Below are positions 24,178 through 34,221 of a stretch of DNA of 47,934 bases, in pieces. Every line of letters begins with the position of its first letter. The first letter of the stretch is position 1. The notes beneath the pieces were generated by a model. It was not told the origin of the DNA. It saw only the letters and a list, made by a program, of their open reading frames with translations, and ran no database searches. Where the stretch lies: assembly GCA_937975765.1 (NCBI GenBank), contig CALJUR010000101.1, positions 1-47,934 on the forward strand, in the 5' to 3' direction. Origin of the DNA: an uncultured Myxococcales bacterium (GTDB lineage Bacteria; Myxococcota_A; UBA9042; DTJE01). Both the position numbers and the translations under genes were made by a program.

Positions 24178-24207
24178 GTAGGCCCCGACGGCGCCGGGGT
24201 GGCCTAC
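24178..24207. terminator. Hairpin downstream of serine recombinase
   Basis: GTAGGCC (24178-24184) pairs with GGCCTAC (24201-24207), extended by inner C/G pairs. It lies 64 bases past the recombinase stop. No U-tract follows, so terminator function is only plausible. Confidence 0.4.
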
Positions 24208-24271
24208 GCATCGCCGGGCTGGGTCCGTCGGGCCGCGTTGGGGCAATTCCGGGGCTTCGCGGGGGGAGGGT

Positions 24272-25291
24272 TCACTCGGTCGGGGGCTGGTCGGCGGCGG
24301 TCGTGGCCTCGGCCAGGGACGTCCTGGCGATCTCCAGGGCCTCCTTGACCTTCGAGGCGCGCAGGACGGCCTTGTCGTGCTTGACCTGGAGCCGCTGCAC
24401 CAGCGCGGTCAGGATGGCCACGGACCGCCCCTTGCGGGGCCGCGCCGCCGGGCGGCCCGCGAGGCCCATCCACGAGTACCCGTTCACGCTCTCGCACTTG
24501 CCCGCATCGTGCAGGAGGGGCTGCACGGCCGCCGTGAGGCTCCGGGCGCCGGTGACCTTCACGGCGCCGCCCAGCAGCGTCGTGAACGTCCCGTCGGGGT
24601 GCTCGGTCACCTCGACATCGCCGTGGCCGCGCCAGGCCCCCGCCCGGCAGATGGCTACCCTCCTGCCCCGCCAGATGCGGGTGCCCATGCCTCGGGCGAC
24701 CGTTGAGACTGATTCACCACCCGAGACCAGGGCGTGGTAGGCACTGCGGATGACCTCGGCCTCCTCGGTGTACGACCAGCGGTGCGTTTCGTAGTCATAG
24801 TCGACCCCCATCGGGAGGATGTGCTTGCCGCTGACCCAGCGCCCGACCGCCCTGCCACGTTCCTTGCCGCCGTTCAGCCTCCACTTGATGTCCGCCTTCT
24901 CGGCCCCACCCATGCCCGCGAACATCGTGAGGGACAGCACGTCTCGGGGGACCCTCGCAGGGTCATACATCGTCCCAGGGATGTAGATCCGGGCTCCGGC
25001 CTCTTTGATGACCTTGAGGGTGGTCAGGTCGAAACCATCGGCGCGGACGATTCGGTCAATGGCGTCTGCCGCAACGTGGGCACCGGCCTTGATCGCCGGG
25101 GCGATGACGCGGTTCCAGGCCGGAGTCTCGGCAAGGTCGGACCCGGACACGCCGATGACCTCGACCATCTGGAGGTCGGCGCTGAGGGCCTTGGCGATCC
25201 CCTTCACGGAGTGGCGCTGGCGCTCCAGTCCTTCGCCGTCTTCACCTGCCTGACCTTCAGTGCTGACCCGGATGATCCCCACCAGCTTCAA
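24272..25291 (-). CDS. Serine recombinase (probable integrase of the element)
   Basis: This 339-residue serine site-specific recombinase has its catalytic N-domain starting MKLVGIIRVSTEGQAGEDGE with nucleophile Ser10, followed by GLERQRHSV, VAADAIDRIVRADGFDLTTL and IYIPGTMYDP. A recombinase-type DNA-binding domain follows (VSGKHILPMGVDYDYETHRW, SYTEEAEVIRSAYHALVSGG), and the protein ends in a basic coiled-coil-like tail (LVQRLQVKHDKAVLRASKVK). It is shorter than typical large serine integrases. The start is TTG at 25289-25291 after GGGGGAA, and the promoter at 25325-25352 lies inside the attachment region. Proximity (75 bases) to the right end marks it as the enzyme that inserted the element. 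Confidence 0.9.
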   Translation of the reverse strand: MKLVGIIRVSTEGQAGEDGEGLERQRHSVKGIAKALSADLQMVEVIGVSGSDLAETPAWNRVIAPAIKAGAHVAADAIDRIVRADGFDLTTLKVIKEAGARIYIPGTMYDPARVPRDVLSLTMFAGMGGAEKADIKWRLNGGKERGRAVGRWVSGKHILPMGVDYDYETHRWSYTEEAEVIRSAYHALVSGGESVSTVARGMGTRIWRGRRVAICRAGAWRGHGDVEVTEHPDGTFTTLLGGAVKVTGARSLTAAVQPLLHDAGKCESVNGYSWMGLAGRPAARPRKGRSVAILTALVQRLQVKHDKAVLRASKVKEALEIARTSLAEATTAADQPPTE

Positions 25292-25324
25292 GGTTCCCCC
25301 GTGTTTTCAACAACGTGGGTGGAC

Positions 25325-25352
25325 CGTATCTCTCGCGGTGGATCGTTGTCAA
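25325..25352 (-). promoter_or_regulatory. Serine recombinase promoter overlapping attP arm
   Basis: On the minus strand TTGACA (25347-25352), 16-base spacer, GATACG (25325-25330). The -35 box lies within the outer arm of the reconstructed attachment site, so bound recombinase could repress its own gene. Confidence 0.6.
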
Positions 25353-25594
25353 TAGGGTAAGTTCTTGCACAGGAGTTCCCAGTTCGAGCCGTCGGGCGGG
25401 TTGAAGTCGTGGTCGCCGTTGCGATGATGGACGGTCAGTTCCTTCAGTCGCCGGCCCTCGAACTCGCGCCCGCACCGGCCGCAGACGTGCGGGAACAGTT
25501 TCAGGGCACGCTCCCGGTAGCCGCGCTCACGCTCCTCGCGCTCGCGCCGGGCCTGTTCCACCAGTCGTCGTGCCGCATCGTCGTTCCCGGGCAT
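25349..25594 (-). pseudogene. yajD: 5' fragment of host yajD-type HNH nuclease gene
   Basis: This is the N-terminal half of the split host gene: MPGNDDAARRLVEQARRERE, the cysteine pair in CGRCGREFEG, the HNH core VHHRNGDHDFNP, and SNWELLC up to the core repeat. After the core the frame reads KNLPY and stops in element DNA at 25349. The ATG at 25594 has a strong GAGGAGGAAGGG site, so the fragment is probably still transcribed and translated. It lacks the CxxCHxxEH part and should be inactive. Confidence 0.93.
25366..25373. repeat. Right attachment core (attR)
   Basis: TGCACAGG, identical to 20149-20156. Element sequence (GGGTAAGTTCT) lies to its left and the host yajD 5' half to its right. 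Confidence 0.88.
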
Positions 25595-25655
25595 CCCTTC
25601 CTCCTCGTTTCGCCTGCCCGCGCCAGCCTCCCTACGGGACCAGGGCACGGGAGGT

Positions 25656-27311
25656 TCACGCCCCCCCGATCACCAGGCCCTCCCACGGGGCCAGCACCAG
25701 TTCCGCGCCGCCGGCCTCCTTCCGGTCCCCGTCGGTGGAAACGATCAACATCCCCCCCGCCGCCGGGTTCCGGACCTTCCTCGCCCTGCCCGTCGCGTTC
25801 AGCAGCACCACGACCGTCTCGCCGTCCGCGGTCCGCCGCCAGCCCACGACATCCCGACCGGTCCCGGCCTCGTCGATCACCGTCAGGTCGCCCCGGCTCA
25901 ATGCGGGGTGTTCCCGCCGCGCGTGCAGGAACCGCCGGTAGCACGACAGCAGCGAGCCCGGATCGCCCGCCTGGTCCGCCACTGTGCGCCCGTCCTTGTT
26001 GTCCGGCGTCGGCAGCCACGGCCGCGCCCCCTCCGGGCAGAACCCGGCATTGGCGGTCGCGTCCCATTGCATCGGCGTGCGACACTCGTCGCGGTTGATC
26101 GACTCGCCCATCCACGACCGGACCGCGTCGAACACGAACTGCGGCACCCACGACAGGTTCTGCACCAGCGCGTCCTGGCTGTCCCTGGCCGGGATCGGCA
26201 CCTGCACCATGCCGATCTCCTCGCCGTAGTACAGGAACGGCACGCCCCGCGCTGTCAGTTGCCACGCCGCGTTCAGCCGGGCCCGCGCCGGGTCCCCGCC
26301 CAGCCGGCTGATCCGGCGCGCCCGGTCGTGGTTGCCGAACACCCACGTCGGCAGCAGCGGGTCCGGGAACAGCCGGTCGTACTCCGTCACCAGCGCCCGG
26401 ATCGTGGCCGGGTCCAGCCGGGCCTTCAGCGAACGGAACAGGAAGACCAGGTTCAGCCCCTTGCCGTCGCAGCAGTGCGCCCGGGCCTTCCCGATCGGCG
26501 CGTTGACCTCGCCCACCAGGAAGCGGTCGCCCGGGTAGGCGTCGATGACGGCCCGCAGTTCCTTCATGAACTCCAGGGTGTCCGGGTGGTTCAGCGTGCG
26601 GTCCGACCCCTGGAACAGCATCCGCGGGTCGTCGTCGGACGGGATCAACTTCCAGGCGAACGGGTTGTCCCGGAACTCCGCGTCCTCGAAAAGCGCGTTG
26701 ACGATGTCCAGCCGGAAGCCGTCCACGCCCCGGTCCAGCCAGAAGCGCACGGTGTCCAGCATCTCGGCCCGCACCGCGGGGTTGCGGTAGTTCAGGTCCG
26801 GCTGGAACGGCAGGAACTGCGTCCAGTACCACTGATCGGTGTGCGCGTCGTGGTGCCAGCCCGACCCGCCGATCATCGCGTTCCAGTTGTTCGGCGGCGC
26901 CTTGCCGCCCGGCTTGCGCCCGTCGCGCCAGACATACCAGTCCCGCTTCGGGTTGTCGCGCGAGGACCGGCTCTCGACGAACCACGGGTGCTGGTCGGAC
27001 GTGTGGTTCATCACCATGTCCATCACGACCTTCATCCCGAGCCGGTGCACCTCGTCGATCAGCCGTTCGGCCTTCGCCAGGTCGCCATACTCGGGCGCGA
27101 CGGACCGGTAGTCGCGGATGTCGTACCCGACGTCCCGCTGGGGGCTGTCGTAGAACGGCGAAAACCAGATCGCGCCCACGCCCAGGTCGGCCAGGTACGG
27201 CAGTTTCTCGAGGATGCCGTCCAGGTCGCCGATCCCGTCGCCGTTCGCGTCGCGGAAACTGCGCGGGTAGATCTGGTACACCACGGTCTGGCGCCACCAC
27301 GGAACGGGCAT
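25656..27311 (-). CDS. GH13 alpha-glucosidase / oligo-1,6-glucosidase
   Basis: This 551-residue glycoside hydrolase family 13 enzyme begins MPVPWWRQTVVYQIYPRSF, followed by DANGDGIGDLDGI and VVMDMVMNHTSDQH. Catalytic residues are in place: nucleophile D202 in GVDGFRLDIVN, acid/base E268 in FLVGEVNA, and D329 in FGNHDRAR. The sequence RTPMQWDATANAGF is typical of alpha-glucosidases acting on short oligosaccharides in the cytoplasm. There is no signal peptide. I chose the ATG at 27311 because of GGAGG six bases before it; the frame is open upstream to 27383 without a good site. Substrate preference (maltose, isomaltose, trehalose) cannot be set from sequence alone. Confidence 0.93.
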   Translation of the reverse strand: MPVPWWRQTVVYQIYPRSFRDANGDGIGDLDGILEKLPYLADLGVGAIWFSPFYDSPQRDVGYDIRDYRSVAPEYGDLAKAERLIDEVHRLGMKVVMDMVMNHTSDQHPWFVESRSSRDNPKRDWYVWRDGRKPGGKAPPNNWNAMIGGSGWHHDAHTDQWYWTQFLPFQPDLNYRNPAVRAEMLDTVRFWLDRGVDGFRLDIVNALFEDAEFRDNPFAWKLIPSDDDPRMLFQGSDRTLNHPDTLEFMKELRAVIDAYPGDRFLVGEVNAPIGKARAHCCDGKGLNLVFLFRSLKARLDPATIRALVTEYDRLFPDPLLPTWVFGNHDRARRISRLGGDPARARLNAAWQLTARGVPFLYYGEEIGMVQVPIPARDSQDALVQNLSWVPQFVFDAVRSWMGESINRDECRTPMQWDATANAGFCPEGARPWLPTPDNKDGRTVADQAGDPGSLLSCYRRFLHARREHPALSRGDLTVIDEAGTGRDVVGWRRTADGETVVVLLNATGRARKVRNPAAGGMLIVSTDGDRKEAGGAELVLAPWEGLVIGGA

Positions 27312-27408
27312 CGTCGCCTCCAGCAGGCCCCTTGGCCGGCATTCGTACAACGCCTGCGCGCGGACCGCCAGCGGAATCGTCATCCGGGGATCGGTTCGAA
27401 GGCGGCGG

Positions 27409-28110
27409 TCAGGACCTCTTCGGCGGCGCGAAGAACCGGTAGGCGAATCCGGCCGCCAGCGCGCCCAGCGGCGGCGCGACCCAGAACATCCACAACTGCT
27501 CGACGGCCCATCCGCCGACGAAGATCGCCGGCCCCGTGCTGCGGGCCGGGTTGACCGACGTGTTGGTCACCGGGATGGTGACCAGGTGGATCAGCGTCAG
27601 GCACAGCCCGATGGCGATCGGGGCGAACCCCTTCGGGGCGCGCTCGTCGGTCGATCCCAGGATGACCCACAGGAACATGAAGGTCATCACGGCCTCCGTC
27701 ACGAAGGCCTGCAGCAGCGGGTAGCCTCCCGGCGAGTGCTCGCCGTAGCCGTTGGACGCGAATCCCTTCGCCAGGTCGAACCCCTCCTTGCCGCTGGCGA
27801 CCAGGTACAGCACGGCCGCCGCGGCGATGGCGCCCAGGACCTGCGCGAAGACGTAGGGCACCAGTTCGCGCGCGCTGAATCGCCCCCCGGCGGCCAGCCC
27901 GATCGACACGGCGGGGTTCAGGTGGCACCCCGAGACGTGGCCGATCGCGTACGCCATCGTCAGGACGGTCAGGCCGAAGGCCAGCGCCACCCCGGCGAAC
28001 CCGATGCCCAGTTCCGGGAACGCCGCGGCCAGCACGGCGCTGCCGCAGCCTCCCAGGACCAGCCAGAACGTGCCGATGAACTCGGCGACGGAACGGTGCA
28101 CGAGGGACAT
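27409..28110 (-). CDS. aqpZ: Aquaporin Z family water channel
   Basis: This 233-residue inner-membrane channel has six predicted helices and both NPA boxes: HLNPAVS at residues 65-67 and SVNPARS at 187-189, the latter with Arg190 of the selectivity filter. The N-terminus SVAEFIGTFWLVLGGCGSAV and the segment AYAIGHVSGCHLNP are standard AqpZ. It should pass water rather than glycerol. The ATG at 28110 follows AGGAG. It lies 97 bases upstream of the glucosidase start, same strand, possibly cotranscribed. Confidence 0.95.
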   Translation of the reverse strand: MSLVHRSVAEFIGTFWLVLGGCGSAVLAAAFPELGIGFAGVALAFGLTVLTMAYAIGHVSGCHLNPAVSIGLAAGGRFSARELVPYVFAQVLGAIAAAAVLYLVASGKEGFDLAKGFASNGYGEHSPGGYPLLQAFVTEAVMTFMFLWVILGSTDERAPKGFAPIAIGLCLTLIHLVTIPVTNTSVNPARSTGPAIFVGGWAVEQLWMFWVAPPLGALAAGFAYRFFAPPKRS

Positions 28111-28315
28111 GGCAGACTCCTGCATGGATGTCGCCAGCCTATCCCCGCCCCCGGGGTTCGGCCCGCACAACTCTTGGAACCGCCAGGTTTTACGCAACGT
28201 TCCGGGTCAAGCACGCCGGGCCTTCCGGCACGGGATTTGACGGCGCCGCCCGATCGATCGCAACATCGCCCATCCCAACCCGGCGCCTCGTCGTTTCCGG
28301 AGTGGAGGAGCCCGC

Positions 28316-30628
<2,313 letters not shown>

Positions 30629-30654
30629 CCGGTCGGCCGCGCGCGAATCCCGCG

Positions 30655-30683
30655 TTGCACCCGTCCCCGGGTCATGACAGGAT
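30655..30683 (+). promoter_or_regulatory. Candidate promoter for Cys-rich lipoprotein gene
   Basis: TTGCAC (30655-30660), 17-base spacer, CAGGAT (30678-30683), 45 bases before the ATG at 30729. Confidence 0.4.
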
Positions 30684-30728
30684 CCGGTCGAGTCCATTCT
30701 CTCTGGAAGCACCTCCCGGGGGTTCTGC

Positions 30729-32621
30729 ATGCGGGATGTCCGTGTCGGGGCGGTCTGCCTGTACCTCTGCGCGTGCCTCGCGCTGGCCGCGGCCTGCGGG
30801 GGCGGCGGCGAAGGCCGGGACGTCCCGGTCGATCCGGGTGCGGAGGAAGCCGCCTGGGACCTCGCGTGGCCCGACCACCTGCCTTCCGACAACGGCCTCA
30901 CCGACCCCGGGGTCCAGGACCCCTCGCCGGAGGAGACCCCGGCGGACCTCCCGGAGGAACTCGACCCCGCCGGGGCCACCGACGACGCCGTCGACACCCC
31001 GCGTCCCGACGCCATCGCTCCGTGCTCCGACGGCAGCCAGTGCGAATCGGGCGTCTGCTTCGCGCGACCCGGCGGCGAGGGCAGCGCCTGCGCGCCTGCG
31101 TGCGACCCGGACGGCGCCTGCCCGTGGGGCTGGTCCTGCCGCACCCTGGACGACGGCGGGGACGGCCGCGCCATCTGCCTGCCCACCGGCGACCTGTGCA
31201 GGCCCTGCCTGCGGGACCCGGACTGCCACCTGGACGGGCTGCCCCTGGCGGACTTCTGCGTCTTCCTGTCGGACGCCGAGGGGTCGGCCTGCGCGCAGGA
31301 TTGCGGGCGGACCGGCGCGTGCCCGGAAGGCTACGAGTGCCGCGACGTGACGGCAAACGACCGGACCGTCCGGCAGTGCCTGCCCGTGGATTCCACGTGT
31401 CCCTGCGACCCTGCCTGGACGGACGCCCGCACCGAGTGCTTTCTTTCGAACGCCCTGGGGCGCTGCCGGGGCCAGGCCGGCTGCGACGGCGGCGTCCGGA
31501 TCGCCTGCACCGCCCCGGACGCGGTGCCCGAGACCTGCAACGGCGCGGACGACGACTGCGACGGCGAAACGGACGAGGACTTCAAGTCCTGGGGGGTCTA
31601 CCTGCGGGACGAACACTGCGGCGACTGCGACCTCTCGTGCCAGGACGCCTTCCGAAACGGCACCGCCTACTGCAGGCTGGTGAACGGCGCGGCCGCCTGC
31701 GTGCTGCTGGAATGCAACCCGGGCTACCTCCTGCAGGACGGTCAATGCCTTCGGGTCGCGAGACCGGCCTGCGGCCCCTGCTCGGACGACGGGGACTGCA
31801 TGGATGGACTGGCCTGCCGGCCGGTCGGGGCCGTGTCGTTCTGCCTGGCCGCGTGCGATCCCGCCGCCCCCGTTTGCCCCGCCGGCTTTGCCTGCGTGGA
31901 ACCCGCCCCCGGCGAGGCGCCGGCCTGCCTGCGGGAGACCGGCGGATGCGGGGCGCCGGGTTCGTCCTGCCTGCGAAGCCCCGACTGCGAGGACCTGGAC
32001 GCCTGCACGGTGGGGACCTGCACCGACGGCGCATGCTCCTTCGCCCCGCTCCCCTGCGACGACGGGCGCGACTGCACGACCGACTCCTGCGACCGCCAGG
32101 AGGGCTGCGTGTTCCAGGCGGTCGCGGACGACACCCCCTGTTCGGACGGCGACGCATGCACCCTGGGCGACCGGTGCCTGGGCGGCAACTGCGCACCCGG
32201 CCCCGTTCCCGCCTGCGACGACGGCAACCCGTGCACCGACGACTCCTGCCGCGACGGCCGGTGCTCGCACGCCTGCAACGCGTGGCAGACCCGCTGCTAC
32301 GACGGAGACCCGGGCACCTGGTACGTCGGCACCTGCGTCCCGGGCTGGAGGACCTGTGCCAACGGCATCCTGGGGCCGTGCCTGGGCCAGGTCCTGCCGG
32401 CAACGGAATCGTGCGACGACCGGGACAACGACTGCGACGGGACCGCCGACGAGGGTTGCTCCATCGAGGGCGTGGACGTCCGGTGCGCCGCGGCCGGGGT
32501 GGCGGGGGCCCTCGGGGGTGGCGCCAATCGACTGGACGCCGGCATCGGGGCGGGACCCGGCGGCGTGTCGCGGTCCGGGGAAGCGGGGTACGAGGTCGTC
32601 CTGGGGTTCTTCGGCCCGTGA
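30729..32621 (+). CDS. Cys-rich lipoprotein with MopE-like metal-binding motifs
   Basis: This 630-residue lipoprotein has a signal ending LALAAAC, an acidic linker (to about residue 95), then some 500 residues very rich in Cys. Two MopE-type putative metal-binding motifs are present, PETCNGADDDCDGETDED and ESCDDRDNDCDGTADEGC. Several EGF/disintegrin-like units also occur (DLDACTVGTCTDGACSF, GRDCTTDSCDRQEGC, GNPCTDDSCRDGRC). The C-terminus is Gly-rich. Such proteins are common on the surface of Myxococcota and their ligands are unknown. The ribosome site is weak (GGGGG). It is followed after 17 bases by the repeat protein gene, so the two form an operon. Confidence 0.82.
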   Translation: MRDVRVGAVCLYLCACLALAAACGGGGEGRDVPVDPGAEEAAWDLAWPDHLPSDNGLTDPGVQDPSPEETPADLPEELDPAGATDDAVDTPRPDAIAPCSDGSQCESGVCFARPGGEGSACAPACDPDGACPWGWSCRTLDDGGDGRAICLPTGDLCRPCLRDPDCHLDGLPLADFCVFLSDAEGSACAQDCGRTGACPEGYECRDVTANDRTVRQCLPVDSTCPCDPAWTDARTECFLSNALGRCRGQAGCDGGVRIACTAPDAVPETCNGADDDCDGETDEDFKSWGVYLRDEHCGDCDLSCQDAFRNGTAYCRLVNGAAACVLLECNPGYLLQDGQCLRVARPACGPCSDDGDCMDGLACRPVGAVSFCLAACDPAAPVCPAGFACVEPAPGEAPACLRETGGCGAPGSSCLRSPDCEDLDACTVGTCTDGACSFAPLPCDDGRDCTTDSCDRQEGCVFQAVADDTPCSDGDACTLGDRCLGGNCAPGPVPACDDGNPCTDDSCRDGRCSHACNAWQTRCYDGDPGTWYVGTCVPGWRTCANGILGPCLGQVLPATESCDDRDNDCDGTADEGCSIEGVDVRCAAAGVAGALGGGANRLDAGIGAGPGGVSRSGEAGYEVVLGFFGP

Positions 32622-32638
32622 GAGGCCGGGAGGCGGTC

Positions 32639-34114
32639 ATGCGAAGAGTCCTGTCCGGCGCGGTGCTGGTCCTGGTCGTGGCGGCCCCGCTTGCGGCGGG
32701 GGCGCAGGTGCCACCGTTGCTGGACCTCCAGGGGTTCCTGCGGACCGTCACGGGACAGCCGATCCACAAGAAGGTCGCCCTGGCGGTGTCGATCTACCCC
32801 TCGGAAACCGGGGGCGTGGCGGCCTGGAGCGAGGTCCAGCCCGCGTTGCAGGTGTCGCAGGGACGCTTCTCCACGGTCCTGGGCCAGGAGCAGGCTCTCC
32901 CGGCCGGACTGCTGGAGGCCCTGCCCGAGGCCTGGGTGGGCCTGTCGGTGGACGGGTCCTCCGAACTGCCGCGCCAGCGCCTGGTGTCGGTGCCCTACGC
33001 GCTGATGGCGCGGACGTCCCTGGAACTGGACTGCCAGGGCTGCATCGGGACCGGCGAACTGGCCCCGGGCGCGGTGGGGACCTCCCAGTTGGCCGACGGG
33101 TCGGTGACCGCGTCCAAGCTGTCCGGCGGCGCCGTGTACGGCGACCTGCTGGTGGACGGCACCGTGACGGCGGGGAAGGTGTCGTTCCCGTGGGCGGCCG
33201 GGACCTATCCCGGCGGGCCGGCCGCGGACGTCTCGTGCTCGGGCTGCGTCTCCGGCGACGAGGTGGCCCTGGCGACCCTGACGGGCGCCCACCTGGGGAA
33301 CGGAAGCGTCGGGTCGAACCAGATGGCCGACGGGGCCGTCACGACGGCCAAGATCGGCGACGGGGCCGTCGGGACCGCGGCGCTGGCCTACGGCGCCGTC
33401 ACCGCGGATCGCATCGGCGAGCCGTGCGCGTCCGGCCAGGTCCTGAAAAGCAACGGCGCCTACTGGACGTGCGGCCCGGACCTGGACACCCCGTACTCGG
33501 CGGGCCAGGGGATCTCGCTGGTGGGCAGCCAGTTCTCCCTGGACATGGGAACGGTCGACGCCCGCTTCGTGAACGAGGGCCAGGTGGGCGCGATCGCGAA
33601 TGCCATGCTGAAGGACGAGGCGGTCACCGCCGACAAGATGGCGGCCCAGTCGGTGACGGGCTTCAAGCTGGCGGAAGGGGCGGTCTGGACCGGGAAACTG
33701 GCCGACGGGGCCGTCACCGGCATCAAGCTGGGCGACCAGGCCATCACCACTGCCAAGATCGCCGACGGCCAGGTGACGCTGGCCAAGATGGCCGCGTGCG
33801 GGGAGGGCAAGGTCCCGCTGTACTCGGGCGGCGCATGGACCTGCGGCGACCCGGACCCGAAGGTCGGCGCCCTGACGGCGAACCTGTGGTGCAAGGTCAA
33901 CGCCGCCGGCACCGCCCTGGTCTGCAACGTCACGCCCATCACCCCCGGTCCGCAGGTCTATTCCTGCCCCAAGTCCGGTGCGACCTACTGCTCGGGCAAC
34001 ACCTGCATCGGCCAGTTGAGCACCAGCAGCACCTGCACAACCTGCGTCGACTACGACGGCTGCGAATGCTCCAGCCAGGCCTGCACGCTGCTGGGACGGC
34101 TGATCTCCAACTGA
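32639..34114 (+). CDS. Exported repeat protein (AKIxDGAVT repeats)
   Basis: This 491-residue protein has a cleavable signal (VLVLVVAAPLAAGAQ). An N-domain begins VPPLLDLQGFLRTVTGQPIH and includes VPYALMARTS. About 25 degenerate repeats of the form LADGSVTASKL / MADGAVTTAKIGDGAV follow (about 140-380), then a Cys-rich C-terminus (about 430-491). The N-domain plus repeats resembles secreted stalk- or tail-fibre-like proteins common in Myxococcota, where the repeats may form a fibrous beta-structure. It follows the Cys-rich lipoprotein gene by 17 bases; the ATG at 32639 has GGGAGG. No enzymatic motif is seen. Confidence 0.75.
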   Translation: MRRVLSGAVLVLVVAAPLAAGAQVPPLLDLQGFLRTVTGQPIHKKVALAVSIYPSETGGVAAWSEVQPALQVSQGRFSTVLGQEQALPAGLLEALPEAWVGLSVDGSSELPRQRLVSVPYALMARTSLELDCQGCIGTGELAPGAVGTSQLADGSVTASKLSGGAVYGDLLVDGTVTAGKVSFPWAAGTYPGGPAADVSCSGCVSGDEVALATLTGAHLGNGSVGSNQMADGAVTTAKIGDGAVGTAALAYGAVTADRIGEPCASGQVLKSNGAYWTCGPDLDTPYSAGQGISLVGSQFSLDMGTVDARFVNEGQVGAIANAMLKDEAVTADKMAAQSVTGFKLAEGAVWTGKLADGAVTGIKLGDQAITTAKIADGQVTLAKMAACGEGKVPLYSGGAWTCGDPDPKVGALTANLWCKVNAAGTALVCNVTPITPGPQVYSCPKSGATYCSGNTCIGQLSTSSTCTTCVDYDGCECSSQACTLLGRLISN

Positions 34115-34167
34115 CCGCCCCGAACGGCCTCCCCGATCCCTCCCGGGCCCGCAAGGATCGTCCCGCG

Positions 34168-34197
34168 TTGAACGCCGGCCCCGGCCCGTGGTATCGT
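34168..34197 (+). promoter_or_regulatory. Candidate promoter for 34222 lipoprotein gene
   Basis: TTGAAC (34168-34173), 18-base spacer, TATCGT (34192-34197), 24 bases before the ATG. Confidence 0.5.
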
Positions 34198-34221
34198 GCG
34201 GGGAACTCCAGGAGGAACGCC

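Larger units (their letters stand above)
20149..25373. mobile_element. 5.2-kb integrated element splitting yajD
   Basis: The element is bounded by the 8-bp direct repeat TGCACAGG at 20149-20156 and 25366-25373. Outside the repeats lie the two halves of one yajD gene; inside are two site-specific recombinases of different classes, a full yajD copy and small unknown genes. The serine recombinase lies next to the right end, as expected of the integrase that made the insertion. The reconstructed circular junction has an imperfect 48-bp inverted symmetry (outer GTTG/CAAC) centred on the core, as serine-integrase attP sites do. GC is lower and intergenic gaps larger than in the flanks. Confidence 0.9.
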
